DNA of 64,000 nt from Algoriphagus kandeliae. Its GTDB lineage: Bacteria > Bacteroidota > Bacteroidia > Cytophagales > Cyclobacteriaceae. The stretch covers positions 868,001-932,000 of the forward strand of contig NZ_SPSB01000001.1 of assembly GCF_004571135.1 (NCBI RefSeq). The letters run 5' to 3'. Below the pieces are notes generated by a model. The model was not told the origin of the DNA, ran no database searches, and saw nothing but the letters and a program-made list of their open reading frames with translations. This document shows, piece after piece, positions 27,335-35,088 of this stretch (within the stretch, counting starts at the first letter, position 1; each line of letters opens with the position of its first letter). The translations under genes were made by a program, and so were the position numbers.

Positions 27335-27813
27335 ATCAAAGGATCCTGAACATTTACTTCTTTGGAATACCGATCAACAGTTACACCAAATTTTCTTAGA
27401 AAATCCACTCCCTCATCACTACCAATCCCCTTGTATTCAGCATAGGAAAATAGGTAGACTACTTTTGAAATTCCCATTGAAAAAATGATACGTGCACATG
27501 CAAGACAAGGTGCCAAGGTGACATATAAAGTCGATCCCTCAACAGAAGTATTGTTTTTGACGGCATATAGAATGGCATTTTGTTCAGCGTGGAGAGCGAG
27601 TGAACAACTTCCCTTGCTATCTCTTGCGCAACCTGATTCAGGAAACTCCACATCACAATTATGCGTTCCTGCAGGTGGTCCGTTGTAACCAATGGAAATG
27701 ATACGGGTGTCTTTGGTCAGAACAGCTCCTACATGCTTCTTGATACAATGTGATCGTTTGGCAAGATTTACTGCCAATTCCATAAAAATATCATCAAAAT
27801 CTGGTCGATTCAT
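27331..27813 (-). CDS. dCMP deaminase family protein
   Basis: 160 residues from the ATG complementary to 27811-27813 (MNRPDFDDIFMELA). The frame can be extended six codons to a TTG, but that overlaps a promoter-like box. Zinc site: His75-x-Glu77 in LHAEQNA and Cys103-x-x-Cys106 in APCLAC; a second Cys/His group in HNCDVEFPESGCAR is typical of dCMP deaminases. It converts dCMP to dUMP for dTTP synthesis. Tail-to-tail with murB, overlapping by 4 nt. Confidence 0.92.
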   Translation of the reverse strand: MNRPDFDDIFMELAVNLAKRSHCIKKHVGAVLTKDTRIISIGYNGPPAGTHNCDVEFPESGCARDSKGSCSLALHAEQNAILYAVKNNTSVEGSTLYVTLAPCLACARIIFSMGISKVVYLFSYAEYKGIGSDEGVDFLRKFGVTVDRYSKEVNVQDPLI

Positions 27814-27828
27814 GTCGCGAATTTTGTT

Positions 27829-27836
27829 CAAAAATA
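27829..27836 (-). promoter_or_regulatory. Candidate -7 promoter box of dCMP deaminase gene
   Basis: The minus strand reads TATTTTTG (TAnnTTTG), 15 nt before the ATG at 27813. No clear -33 box. Confidence 0.3.
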
Positions 27837-27938
27837 GTATTTGCCTTGAAGCATAAGAAAAAGAAAGCCAAAAGCTTCAAAAAATTGTTTTAAAAAGTAA
27901 GGCTTTGAGGAAAAAGGTAAAAAAAATTATTTTGAGCT

Positions 27939-28514
27939 ATGAATTGGAAATTATCAACTATTTGGGCTGTAGCCATATTTTCTTTGGCTATACAAGCATG
28001 CAGCAGCATTGAGGTATTTAAAGAAAACGCTGAACTCCCGCTTCGGAAGAATTACACAAGCTTCGTAATTGTCAATAAAGAAGTGAACATGAGCGGATTT
28101 TCTACCCAATTTTTGGATGCTAAAGTTCAAGATAGAATACAAGAAATATTTGAAGCGGAGGGCCTAGTTTACGATCGCGTCAAGCCGGAATTAGTTATCC
28201 GATACACCTCCAATGAAGATCCTAGACAGCGAGAAATCAATACTTTCAATAGTCCTTATCCATTTTGGGGTTATCGTGTATGGGATCCTTGGATGTATAA
28301 TCCTTACATGTACGATAATCGGTCCCGCACGGATAATTATGAATTAGTTCAGGTGATTGTAGACTTTATAGATTCAGGCGAAGATAAATTCTTAATGACG
28401 CTTACAGGGGTTACTGAAGTAAGCAGCCCAAAGAGTAAGGAAAAAAAGGTTTTAAAGGCAACAGATAAAATTTTGGAAAGATTTATCAATGAATCTCAAT
28501 ACGTTCAAAACTAA
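27939..28514 (+). CDS. DUF4136 domain lipoprotein
   Basis: 191 residues with a lipoprotein signal: hydrophobic helix, then LAIQAC with the lipobox Cys near residue 21. The mature domain has the DUF4136 pattern: FVIVNKEVNM near the start, a long helix KVQDRIQEIFEAEGL, then VIRYTS and a Tyr/Pro/Trp-rich loop (PYPFWGYRVWDPW). The family is common in the Bacteroidota envelope; function unknown. Monocistronic. Confidence 0.85.
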   Translation: MNWKLSTIWAVAIFSLAIQACSSIEVFKENAELPLRKNYTSFVIVNKEVNMSGFSTQFLDAKVQDRIQEIFEAEGLVYDRVKPELVIRYTSNEDPRQREINTFNSPYPFWGYRVWDPWMYNPYMYDNRSRTDNYELVQVIVDFIDSGEDKFLMTLTGVTEVSSPKSKEKKVLKATDKILERFINESQYVQN

Positions 28515-28830
28515 TTTCCCAATAGATTAAAACTCAGAGTTTTCAGAAGGTTTTCATTTTTTTAACCAAATGGTAATTGTTAACCATTTTTCCTAGCTCA
28601 GATTATGACATTATCCGAAGAAGCCTGAAAAAGTTACCTATTTTACTTATTTGTTACTTATTCTGAAGGTATTCTTTGTTTTTGCCTTTCTTTTTAACTG
28701 TTCAAAGACAAAAAGCAACAGAATTTCATTAATTATTAAAAACTTATTTGGCAAATTATTTGTAGAGACAGGAAAGAGTTGTACTTTTGTATAACAATTA
28801 TTGTATTTCAGTCTAGGATATTTGCATTTA
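28515..28830. other. 316-bp intergenic region upstream of orphan receiver
   Basis: No ORF of note. It holds a weak AT-rich hairpin just after the lipoprotein gene (AAAACTCAGAGTTTT), a TTAACCA direct repeat (28562-28568 and 28580-28586) with an inverted AAATGGT/ACCATTT pair (28568-28589), and a good promoter (28759-28789). The repeats may be operator sites; no known motif matches. Confidence 0.5.
28759..28789 (+). promoter_or_regulatory. Bacteroidota-type promoter of the orphan receiver gene
   Basis: TTTG (28759-28762), 19 nt, then TACTTTTG (28782-28789): an exact match to the TTTG-N19-TAnnTTTG consensus of the Bacteroidota primary sigma factor. The start codon at 28831 lies about 38 nt after the expected transcription start. 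Confidence 0.7.
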
Positions 28831-29187
28831 ATGTTGACAATCGTTCTCATAGATGATGACCCAATTAGCACATTTGTGACTGAAAAGCTTATTGCCAAAA
28901 ACGTAAAGGAACCTTGCAAATTTTTTAAGTATCAAAGTGCAAGGAAGGCATTAAATGAAATCTACGACATTAAGCCCAATTACCTTTTTTTAGACCTTAA
29001 TATGCCGGAAATGACTGGTTGGGATTTTCTTGATAATTTTGATTCTGCAAAAAACGAAGCTGAAATCTACATTTTAAGTAGTTCTGTTGATGAGCGAGAC
29101 ATTAGTAAGGCTAGCAAATATCAAGTGGTGAAAGATTATCTTTCAAAGCCTCTTATCAAAAAATACATCCAAAGCATTTTTCATTGA
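28831..29187 (+). CDS. Orphan single-domain response regulator
   Basis: 118 residues from the ATG at 28831 (MLTIVLIDDDPISTFV); a TTG-initiated extension to 28801 is less likely. The receiver pocket is Asp8-Asp9-Asp10, the phosphoacceptor is Asp in YLFLDLNMP (about 57), the switch Ser in ILSSSVDE and the conserved Lys in YLSKPL. No output domain and no kinase nearby, so it should act by protein-protein contact. This form is common in Cytophagales, where receivers are often encoded apart from their kinases. Monocistronic with its own promoter and terminator. Confidence 0.92.
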   Translation: MLTIVLIDDDPISTFVTEKLIAKNVKEPCKFFKYQSARKALNEIYDIKPNYLFLDLNMPEMTGWDFLDNFDSAKNEAEIYILSSSVDERDISKASKYQVVKDYLSKPLIKKYIQSIFH

Positions 29188-29207
29188 CCCCATAGGGTCT
29201 TTTTTTA
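29186..29207 (+). terminator. Terminator of orphan receiver gene
   Basis: GACCC-CATA-GGGTC followed by eight T; it begins inside the stop codon (29185-29187). Confidence 0.75.
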
Positions 29208-29216
29208 TTTCAACCA

Positions 29217-29250
29217 TTCTCTTTTTTTTGAGTTATTTGAAAAAAGAGAA
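29217..29250 (+). promoter_or_regulatory. Long inverted repeat ending 4 nt before a start codon
   Basis: TTCTCTTTTTT (29217-29227) and AAAAAAGAGAA (29240-29250) are perfect 11-bp arms around a 12-nt spacer, and the second arm abuts the start region of the gene at 29255. As RNA it would hide the A-rich stretch upstream of the ATG, which may matter for ribosome entry in Bacteroidota. It could equally be a DNA operator. Confidence 0.4.
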
Positions 29251-29254
29251 CATC

Positions 29255-29734
29255 ATGAAACCAGTACATCCAGAACTGATAGCTGCAATAGAACGAACAG
29301 CTAAGAAATTGAAAGAAGGTGCTGCCTATCAATGGGGTCATATGGGAGCATGCAATTGTGGGAATTTGGCCCAAGAATTAACTCCCTTTACGAAAGCAGA
29401 AATCCACCGCTATGCCATGGAACGTTCCGGAGATTGGAATGATCAAATTCTTGAGTTCTGTCCAAGCAGTGGATATCCTTTAGATTTGATTATCGAGCGT
29501 ATGCTTGCTTATGGAGTGACTTTGGAAGACCTGAAACATTTAGAAAGGCTTTCCAGTCCTGAAGTATTGTCTAAAATGCCTTTAAACAGGAGAAATTCCC
29601 TGTCCCATAACAAAAAAGAAGATGTCATTTATTACCTCGAAACTTGGGGGAAGTTGCTCCGCGAAAAGTGGGAAAACCAGCAACCTGAGTTAAAAATTGA
29701 TACATTGAAAAAAAATTCAATTTCGGTGCATTGA
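29255..29734 (+). CDS. Conserved hypothetical protein (159 aa) with Cys motif
   Basis: 159 residues from the ATG at 29255 (MKPVHPELIAAIERTAKKL); the frame opens at 29228 within the hairpin. Features: AAYQWGHMGACNCGNLAQ (two Cys), EFCPSSGYPLDLIIERML (one Cys), and a helical C-terminus with DVIYYLETWGKLLREKW. No signal peptide or membrane segment, so cytoplasmic. The Cys and His residues could bind a metal, but no known family signature is seen. Function unknown. Confidence 0.8.
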   Translation: MKPVHPELIAAIERTAKKLKEGAAYQWGHMGACNCGNLAQELTPFTKAEIHRYAMERSGDWNDQILEFCPSSGYPLDLIIERMLAYGVTLEDLKHLERLSSPEVLSKMPLNRRNSLSHNKKEDVIYYLETWGKLLREKWENQQPELKIDTLKKNSISVH

Positions 29735-29788
29735 GCAAATTGAAATTTTAATTTAATTCGCACCGTATCAACCTTTACCAAAAGAGCT

Positions 29789-29965
29789 ATGGAAGATTTC
29801 GAAGATGATTTTGATGAAATGGACGATTTCGATGGAGAAGATGATTTCGACACCGATTTCGAAGATGAGTATGATCTAGAAGAGGACTCGGAGTTTATTG
29901 ACGACAATATTCTAGATTTCGATGAGGACGAGGATCTGGAGGATGATTTTGAGGATGACTTTTAA
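29789..29965 (+). CDS. Ultra-acidic microprotein (58 aa, about 64% Asp+Glu)
   Basis: A 58-codon frame from ATG 29789 to TAA 29965. My translation has 24 Asp and 13 Glu (37 of 58), 9 Phe, no Lys or Arg, and opens MEDFEDDFDEMDDFDGEDDF. Phe occurs in a repeated (D/E)DF pattern, so aromatic residues punctuate the acidic chain. The codons mix GAT/GAC and GAA/GAG, as expected for selected protein rather than simple-sequence DNA. The gene is 54 nt after the hypothetical gene at 29255. No family is recognised; the charge suggests a DNA mimic, a basic-protein chaperone or a divalent-cation binder, all inference. Confidence 0.65.
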   Translation: MEDFEDDFDEMDDFDGEDDFDTDFEDEYDLEEDSEFIDDNILDFDEDEDLEDDFEDDF

Positions 29966-30049
29966 CTAAGGTTCGGAATGATCCAAAAGTTGTGAAAATC
30001 AACCTTTGGTTTTATCTTCGGGCGTCGAAAATTATTTAAATTCATACTC

Positions 30050-30196
30050 ATGATCTTGCTTGATATCTTCAGTTCCCCAATTGCGTCTGGCGCACAGCTG
30101 TTCCTTTTGATTGTAGTCATTTTGATTGGTTTGGGTGCCGGTCTTTCAGCGATGGATGCGAGAAAAACATTCTCCAAAGGAAAAAAGAATCATTAA
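30050..30196 (+). CDS. Small single-pass membrane protein (48 aa)
   Basis: A 48-codon frame from ATG 30050 to TAA 30196. It has a short N-terminus (MILLDIFSSPIASGAQ), one strong membrane helix (about 17-34, LFLLIVVILIGLGAGLSA) and a basic tail (DARKTFSKGKKNH), predicting a cytoplasmic C-terminus by the positive-inside rule. A perfect terminator follows 8 nt after the stop, which supports a real transcription unit. It lies 84 nt after the ultra-acidic gene. Function unknown. Confidence 0.6.
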   Translation: MILLDIFSSPIASGAQLFLLIVVILIGLGAGLSAMDARKTFSKGKKNH

Positions 30197-30204
30197 TTAA
30201 TATT

Positions 30205-30227
30205 AAGGAGGCTTGCCTCCTTTTTTT
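30205..30227 (+). terminator. Terminator after small membrane protein gene
   Basis: AAGGAGG-CTTG-CCTCCTT followed by T residues. It separates the small-gene cluster from the gene at 30235, which would need its own promoter or read-through. Confidence 0.8.
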
Positions 30228-30234
30228 ATTCCCC

Positions 30235-30675
30235 ATGAAAACAGCCCAGAATTTTAAAAATCACGCTAGATATTATCCATTTCATCATTTTTTCATTTTT
30301 CCTCTAACGCTAATTTATTTTATCTGGACTATTGTTGATCTAGATTTCTCAACAGCAGAAACTATATCAGAAAGCCTTAAATCCTTAATCCTGGCTTTGA
30401 TTGTTATAAATCTGCCTTTTTTGGCTAGAATCTATGCACTCAAAAATCAAAATAGAATTATCTATGCTGAAATGAGAGCCCGATATGCGGAATTGACGGG
30501 GAAGCCATTTAAGGAAATTGAATCAAAACTCTCAGGAAGTCAAATTATAGCCCTTCGATTTGCTTCAGATGAAGAATTAACAACCTTAATCGAAGAAACT
30601 ATTTCAAAAAATCTGAGTAGCAAAGAGATTAAAATGAAAATAAAGGACTGGCAAGGAGATTACCGACGAGTATAA
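30235..30675 (+). CDS. DUF6526-like two-helix membrane protein
   Basis: 146 residues. Opens MKTAQNFKNHARYYPFHHF, with two membrane helices (about 20-37 and 48-65) and a soluble tail containing IYAEMRARYAELTGKPF and GSQIIALRFASDEEL. The pattern resembles the Bacteroidota family DUF6526, cited from memory. Function unknown. It starts 8 nt after the terminator T-run and overlaps the convergent glycerate kinase gene by 16 nt at the 3' end. Confidence 0.75.
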   Translation: MKTAQNFKNHARYYPFHHFFIFPLTLIYFIWTIVDLDFSTAETISESLKSLILALIVINLPFLARIYALKNQNRIIYAEMRARYAELTGKPFKEIESKLSGSQIIALRFASDEELTTLIEETISKNLSSKEIKMKIKDWQGDYRRV

Positions 30676-31769
30676 ATTCGAAGCTTATTCTTTATTGTAT
30701 TTTTGAATTGTTCCTTTGCAGTTTCCTGAAAATCAGGTTTGGAAAAATCCAAATCGGGCAGTTGGATAACTTCTTGAAATCCATATTCATACGCCTCATC
30801 TCCTGATGTAATAATTTGAATTGGTTTGGAGAATTTTTTGGCTAATTGAAGTAGTTCAAAACATCCTTTTCCTCCCAAAGATTGACCATCAAATCTTCCC
30901 TCACCTGTAAGTATCATATCAGCTTGGGCTACAGCTTTTTCCATCTTTACCTGGTCAAAAAAGAAGGAGGCCCCAAAATTTATCTCCGAAGAAAAAAAAG
31001 CACTCAACCCTAAGGCAATTCCACCAGCAGCTCCAAATCCAGCTTGATCCACAAAATTCTTTTGCCCCTTTTTGTATAAAAGCTGTATTACCCTTTCGGA
31101 ATCTTTTTCAAATTCTTTTATAGCTTCCGAAATCAATCCCTTTTGAGGCCCAAAAACCGGGATAGCCCCATTCTCTCCGAAAAATGGATTATTTACATCA
31201 CATAAAAATTGAAAGCTTAATTCAGGAATTTTAGGAGATCTTTGAATATGAGCGGAATTACTGAGAAGATGATCGGAAAATGGTAAAATGGCTCTACCTA
31301 ATTGATCCAAAAATTCAAATCCTAATCCTTGCAGTATCCCAAATCCCAAATCAATACTAGCACTTCCTCCCAACCCTAAAACCACGTTCTTTATCCCATA
31401 TTTTAGGGAGTCTTTGATCAATAAACCAGTACCGAAAGTAGAAGCTACCCTTGGATTTAATTCATCTAATTTTAAATGAGTAATTCCACTGGCTGAGGAA
31501 ACATCCAGGTAAATAGTCCTTGAAGAGACATCTAAACCATAAAAAGCAAAAACAGGCCTCCCTAAAGCATCCAATGACCAAGCAGCAATTTTCTCTAGAT
31601 TCAAGAAATCGGTCAAGAGCTCACAAGTCCCATCTCCCCCATCCCCTATAGGAATAGAATCTATTGAAGCCGAAGGATATTGCTCAAGGATGAATTCAGA
31701 AAGAATAGAGGCTGCCTCTGAGGCGCTTAAAGTTCCCTTGAAAGCATTGGGAGCAATTAAGACTTTCAT
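30660..31769 (-). CDS. Glycerate kinase (GK type I, GarK/GlxK-like)
   Basis: 369 residues. Opens MKVLIAPNAFKGTLSASEAA, the hallmark N-terminus of the family, and carries PIGDGGDGTCELL, LGLGGSASIDLGFG and ILTGEGRFDGQSLGGKG. The family phosphorylates D-glycerate, usually to 2-phosphoglycerate, linking glycerate or glyoxylate breakdown to glycolysis. Its start overlaps the stop of the symporter gene by 4 nt, so both are probably one operon. It overlaps the convergent 30235 gene by 16 nt. Confidence 0.93.
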   Translation of the reverse strand: MKVLIAPNAFKGTLSASEAASILSEFILEQYPSASIDSIPIGDGGDGTCELLTDFLNLEKIAAWSLDALGRPVFAFYGLDVSSRTIYLDVSSASGITHLKLDELNPRVASTFGTGLLIKDSLKYGIKNVVLGLGGSASIDLGFGILQGLGFEFLDQLGRAILPFSDHLLSNSAHIQRSPKIPELSFQFLCDVNNPFFGENGAIPVFGPQKGLISEAIKEFEKDSERVIQLLYKKGQKNFVDQAGFGAAGGIALGLSAFFSSEINFGASFFFDQVKMEKAVAQADMILTGEGRFDGQSLGGKGCFELLQLAKKFSKPIQIITSGDEAYEYGFQEVIQLPDLDFSKPDFQETAKEQFKNTIKNKLRIYTRR

Positions 31770-33124
31770 CTTTGTTGTTTGGCTTCCATTCTATGAAAGT
31801 AGTCTTTATAAGCTGCTTTAACCCTTGGGGCCAGATAGATTGTAGATATCATCGTCGGGATAGCCATGACAGCATACATTCCATCGACTAAACTTACCAC
31901 TACTTCCAAGGAAGCTACAGCCCCGGCTACAATCGTAATTAGGTAGAAGTAATTGTAAAAATCAGCTCTTTTTGCTCCAAATAGATAATTAAAGCACTTA
32001 TGCCCATAATAGGAATAAGTAAACATGGTAGACAAGGCAAAAATTAAGACGGCAGCCATTAATAGATACTTACCAATACCAGGCAAAGCTGATTCAAAAG
32101 CATTTAGTGTCAAACGAACACCATCTGCTTCAGTAGATTGCCAAACACCTGTTACCATAATAACCAAAGCTGTCAATGTACAAACCACGATGGTGTCAAT
32201 AAATGGACCTAGCATGGCAATCAAACCTTCCCGAATAGGTTCACGGTTTTTGGATGCACCATGAACCATAGGTGCCGTACCAATTCCAGCTTCATTGGAA
32301 AAAGCCGCTCTTCTAGCTCCGGTAATTATAACAGCACCAACTACCCCACCTGCTGCAGCCTTACCTGTAAATGCATCAGAAATGATTAACCAGATCATTT
32401 CAGGAATTTCAGTGAAATTCTTCCCTACAATGATCAAAACGGTAATGAAATACAAAGCCACCATGAAAGGAACCAATTTGGAAGCTACCGCAGCAATACG
32501 CTTAATTCCTCCCAAAATCACAAAAGCCACCAAGACCATCATGGTAATCCCAATTATCCATCGGACAGATTCTGTAGATTCAATCCCAACTGGCTCCAAC
32601 ATAACCGCTCGAAATACAGCAGATAATTGATTGGCTTGAAAAATCGCTAACAAACCCAAAACACCAGCTACTGAGAAAATGATGGACAAAAATTTAAATC
32701 GTTTGCCCATTCCTTCTTCAATCACATACATAGGACCGCCTTGTACAACTCCAGCAGAATCAGTGCCTCTATACATAATTGCTAAACTACAGCTGTAATA
32801 CTTGGTAGCCATTCCTACAAAAGCAGACATCCACATCCAAAATATGGCTCCCGGACCTCCCATATTAATTGCAATAGCTACTCCGCTGATATTTCCTAAT
32901 CCGACAGTTGCCGCAATAGCTGCTGAAAGTGCTTGAAAAGAGGTGATTTGGCCGGGTGCCAAATCATCATCATACTTTCCACGAAGGAGACTGATGGCAT
33001 GGCCGATTTTTCGAAAAGGAACAAAACCCGAATGAAAAAGTAAGATTAAACCTCCCCCCATCAATAAGATGAGCATAGGAGTTCCCCAAATCCAATTCGC
33101 AAAAGATATAATAATATCACCCAT
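31766..33124 (-). CDS. Alanine/glycine:cation symporter family (AGCS) protein
   Basis: 452 residues with about ten membrane helices. AGCS signatures: QALSAAIAATVGLGNISGVAIA near the N-terminus and GARRAAFSNEAGIGTAPM in the middle, which bind the amino acid and Na+. It should import alanine or glycine with sodium. The 4-nt overlap with glycerate kinase suggests joint expression, though the metabolic link is not obvious (serine/glycine breakdown would be one route). Confidence 0.93.
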   Translation of the reverse strand: MGDIIISFANWIWGTPMLILLMGGGLILLFHSGFVPFRKIGHAISLLRGKYDDDLAPGQITSFQALSAAIAATVGLGNISGVAIAINMGGPGAIFWMWMSAFVGMATKYYSCSLAIMYRGTDSAGVVQGGPMYVIEEGMGKRFKFLSIIFSVAGVLGLLAIFQANQLSAVFRAVMLEPVGIESTESVRWIIGITMMVLVAFVILGGIKRIAAVASKLVPFMVALYFITVLIIVGKNFTEIPEMIWLIISDAFTGKAAAGGVVGAVIITGARRAAFSNEAGIGTAPMVHGASKNREPIREGLIAMLGPFIDTIVVCTLTALVIMVTGVWQSTEADGVRLTLNAFESALPGIGKYLLMAAVLIFALSTMFTYSYYGHKCFNYLFGAKRADFYNYFYLITIVAGAVASLEVVVSLVDGMYAVMAIPTMISTIYLAPRVKAAYKDYFHRMEAKQQR

Positions 33125-33213
33125 AAATTAACTGGAATTTCTTAATGTTAAATTTCTAAAAGAAGCTGCCATAATAGTCCCAATTTCTTCAAAAACCAAC
33201 TTAAGAGCACTTG

Positions 33214-33244
33214 AAATAAAAAAACCCGGATCTACAATCCGGGT
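33214..33244 (-). terminator. Terminator after GH20 gene
   Basis: ACCCGGAT (33224-33231) and ATCCGGGT (33237-33244) form the stem; on the minus strand a T-rich run follows. It separates the GH20 gene from the symporter operon. Confidence 0.8.
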
Positions 33245-33260
33245 CTTAAGAAGAAATCTT

Positions 33261-34874
33261 TTACCAAGTAACCTTTGGTGATCGATAAAATTTGACACCT
33301 TGATTATCCCAACTTTTTCCTAATTCTCTTATTCTATTTTGGAAACTGGTCCAATCCCTGGTATTGGCTGGTGACCATGCAACTTCAGCCAAAGCTGCAA
33401 GCCTAGGAAAGACAAGATAATCGATGTCCGTTCTGTTTTCTACTGTTTCAGTCCAAAGCGGTGCTTCTACTCCGAAGATATCACTCTTGGTAATTCCTGA
33501 AGCATACTTAGCCGGATCCCATAAGTAAGCTGAATCTAATTCAATATAAGCTGCCCAATGCAAACCAATTCTACTTGTAGAATCATATTGCATGTCTAAA
33601 TAGGCTTTTTTAGCAGGTGACATCAAAATCTTATTCCCCTGTCCAACAGCCAAACCTGCATTCTCTTCGTCAGCCCAGAATTGAGCAATATTGCCAGAAA
33701 GTAGCTTTGCTGTAGCTATCTCATCCCAGCCAATACTTGTCTTGCCATACTTCTGAACAATATCCTGAACCTTTTCCACAAAAACGATATAATCGTCTTT
33801 TCTTGTCACATGGGATTCATCTCCACCAATGTGGATGTAAGGACCAGGGGTAATAGCTGACAATTCACGAACGACATCATCAATAAACTGATAAGTCAAT
33901 TCCAAGTCAGTATCAAAAGTACTAAATCCAACTTCGGTCCCAGTGTACAATTCAGCAGGCTCCCGGATGATCATTTTGGATGAAAAATCAATTTCAGAAC
34001 CATGAACTGGTTTATTTACTGTACTCAAATCACCATCAGGTAAATTAATTCCCGGATTCAATTCTCCATAAGAGGCCAAAGCAGCATTGGTATGTCCTGG
34101 CATGTCAATTTCAGGAACAATCGTGATGAATCTTTCGGCGGCATAGTTAACAATCTCTTGATAATCCGCTTGAGTAAAATAGCCACTTTCTCCACCGCCT
34201 ACTTCCGTACTACCACCTACTTCTGTCAATCTAGGCCATGATTTTATTTCGATCCTCCATCCTTGATCATCGGTCAAATGAAGATGGAAGTAATTCAACT
34301 TTAAATGAGCCATTTGATCAATGAAATGCTTGACATCTTCCATTCCAATAAAATGTCTGGCTACATCCAACATAGCACCACGATAGGCATATTCAGGTGA
34401 ATCAGAAATGGTACCTGTTGGGGCTACCCAAGCAACAGATTTCTTTTCATTGGAGAGAATCTCAGCTGGAAAAGCCTGCAAAAGAGTTTGAACTCCATAG
34501 AAGATACCTGCTGGTGAATTTGCTAGAATTTTGACTTGATCTTTTCCAATCTCAAGTTGGTAGGACTCATCTGAAGGATTATTTCCAGTTAGTTCGAAAA
34601 CCAAGTCTCCTGTCTCTCCAACTTGAATATCGAAACCAGTTGATTGGCTCACTTCAGCTGCAAAATAATTGGCAATTGGCGAAAGAGATGCTTGATCTCC
34701 TATCAATTGGATTGCAGAAGAGCTCGTTAATTCGAATGTACCATTTGAAGAAGATACTTCACTAGGGATTGGGATTATACCTCTCTCTTCTAAAGCTGGC
34801 CCCGAAGGCTGACAACTATAGATGAAAGAGCTTAAGATAAGGGCGATAATTACATTTAACTTTTTCATAGACAA
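33261..34874 (-). CDS. Beta-N-acetylhexosaminidase (GH20) lipoprotein
   Basis: 537 residues. The lipobox IYSC places the lipid Cys at 21 (20 more likely the mature border if the second Met is used). An N-terminal GH20b domain (about 30-150) precedes the catalytic barrel with YRGAMLDVARHF, YFHLHLTDDQGWR and the Asp352-Glu353 pair in IHIGGDESH, where Glu is the acid and Asp the substrate-assist residue. It releases terminal GlcNAc or GalNAc from glycans at the cell surface. Monocistronic. Confidence 0.95.
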   Translation of the reverse strand: MSMKKLNVIIALILSSFIYSCQPSGPALEERGIIPIPSEVSSSNGTFELTSSSAIQLIGDQASLSPIANYFAAEVSQSTGFDIQVGETGDLVFELTGNNPSDESYQLEIGKDQVKILANSPAGIFYGVQTLLQAFPAEILSNEKKSVAWVAPTGTISDSPEYAYRGAMLDVARHFIGMEDVKHFIDQMAHLKLNYFHLHLTDDQGWRIEIKSWPRLTEVGGSTEVGGGESGYFTQADYQEIVNYAAERFITIVPEIDMPGHTNAALASYGELNPGINLPDGDLSTVNKPVHGSEIDFSSKMIIREPAELYTGTEVGFSTFDTDLELTYQFIDDVVRELSAITPGPYIHIGGDESHVTRKDDYIVFVEKVQDIVQKYGKTSIGWDEIATAKLLSGNIAQFWADEENAGLAVGQGNKILMSPAKKAYLDMQYDSTSRIGLHWAAYIELDSAYLWDPAKYASGITKSDIFGVEAPLWTETVENRTDIDYLVFPRLAALAEVAWSPANTRDWTSFQNRIRELGKSWDNQGVKFYRSPKVTW

Positions 34875-35002
34875 ATAAATAAGGGCTATAAACTTACTCT
34901 ATTTTTTTTCAAATGTGACCCTCAATAAGAGATTTCTTTAAAAATCATCAAAGAATGAACAGTGCTGAGAAAAATAGAAAAAATAGAACCCGTCCATCAT
35001 TT

Positions 35003-35025
35003 AATTTGGTAATTAATACCAAATT
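35003..35025. promoter_or_regulatory. 23-bp perfect inverted repeat upstream of Gfo/Idh/MocA gene
   Basis: AATTTGGTA (35003-35011) and TACCAAATT (35017-35025) are perfect 9-bp arms with a 5-nt spacer (ATTAA), 64 nt before the start at 35089. Size and symmetry fit a dimeric repressor operator, of the LacI or GntR sort. The cognate regulator is not in the window. Confidence 0.55.
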
Positions 35026-35088
35026 CAAAAGATTTATGATAGGTTTTTTAATAGTTTAGAATGCATGAAAATTTGACTTAATTCTGAT

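Noticed and set aside
28515..28560. AT-rich hairpin after the DUF4136 gene as a terminator
   Set aside because: The stem is almost all A-T with a tiny loop; too weak to call.
29632..29907. Minus-strand Ser/Lys-rich frame opposite the acidic gene
   Set aside because: Its Ser/Lys repeats are the reverse complement of the Asp/Glu/Phe codons of the acidic microprotein, so it is a mirror artefact.
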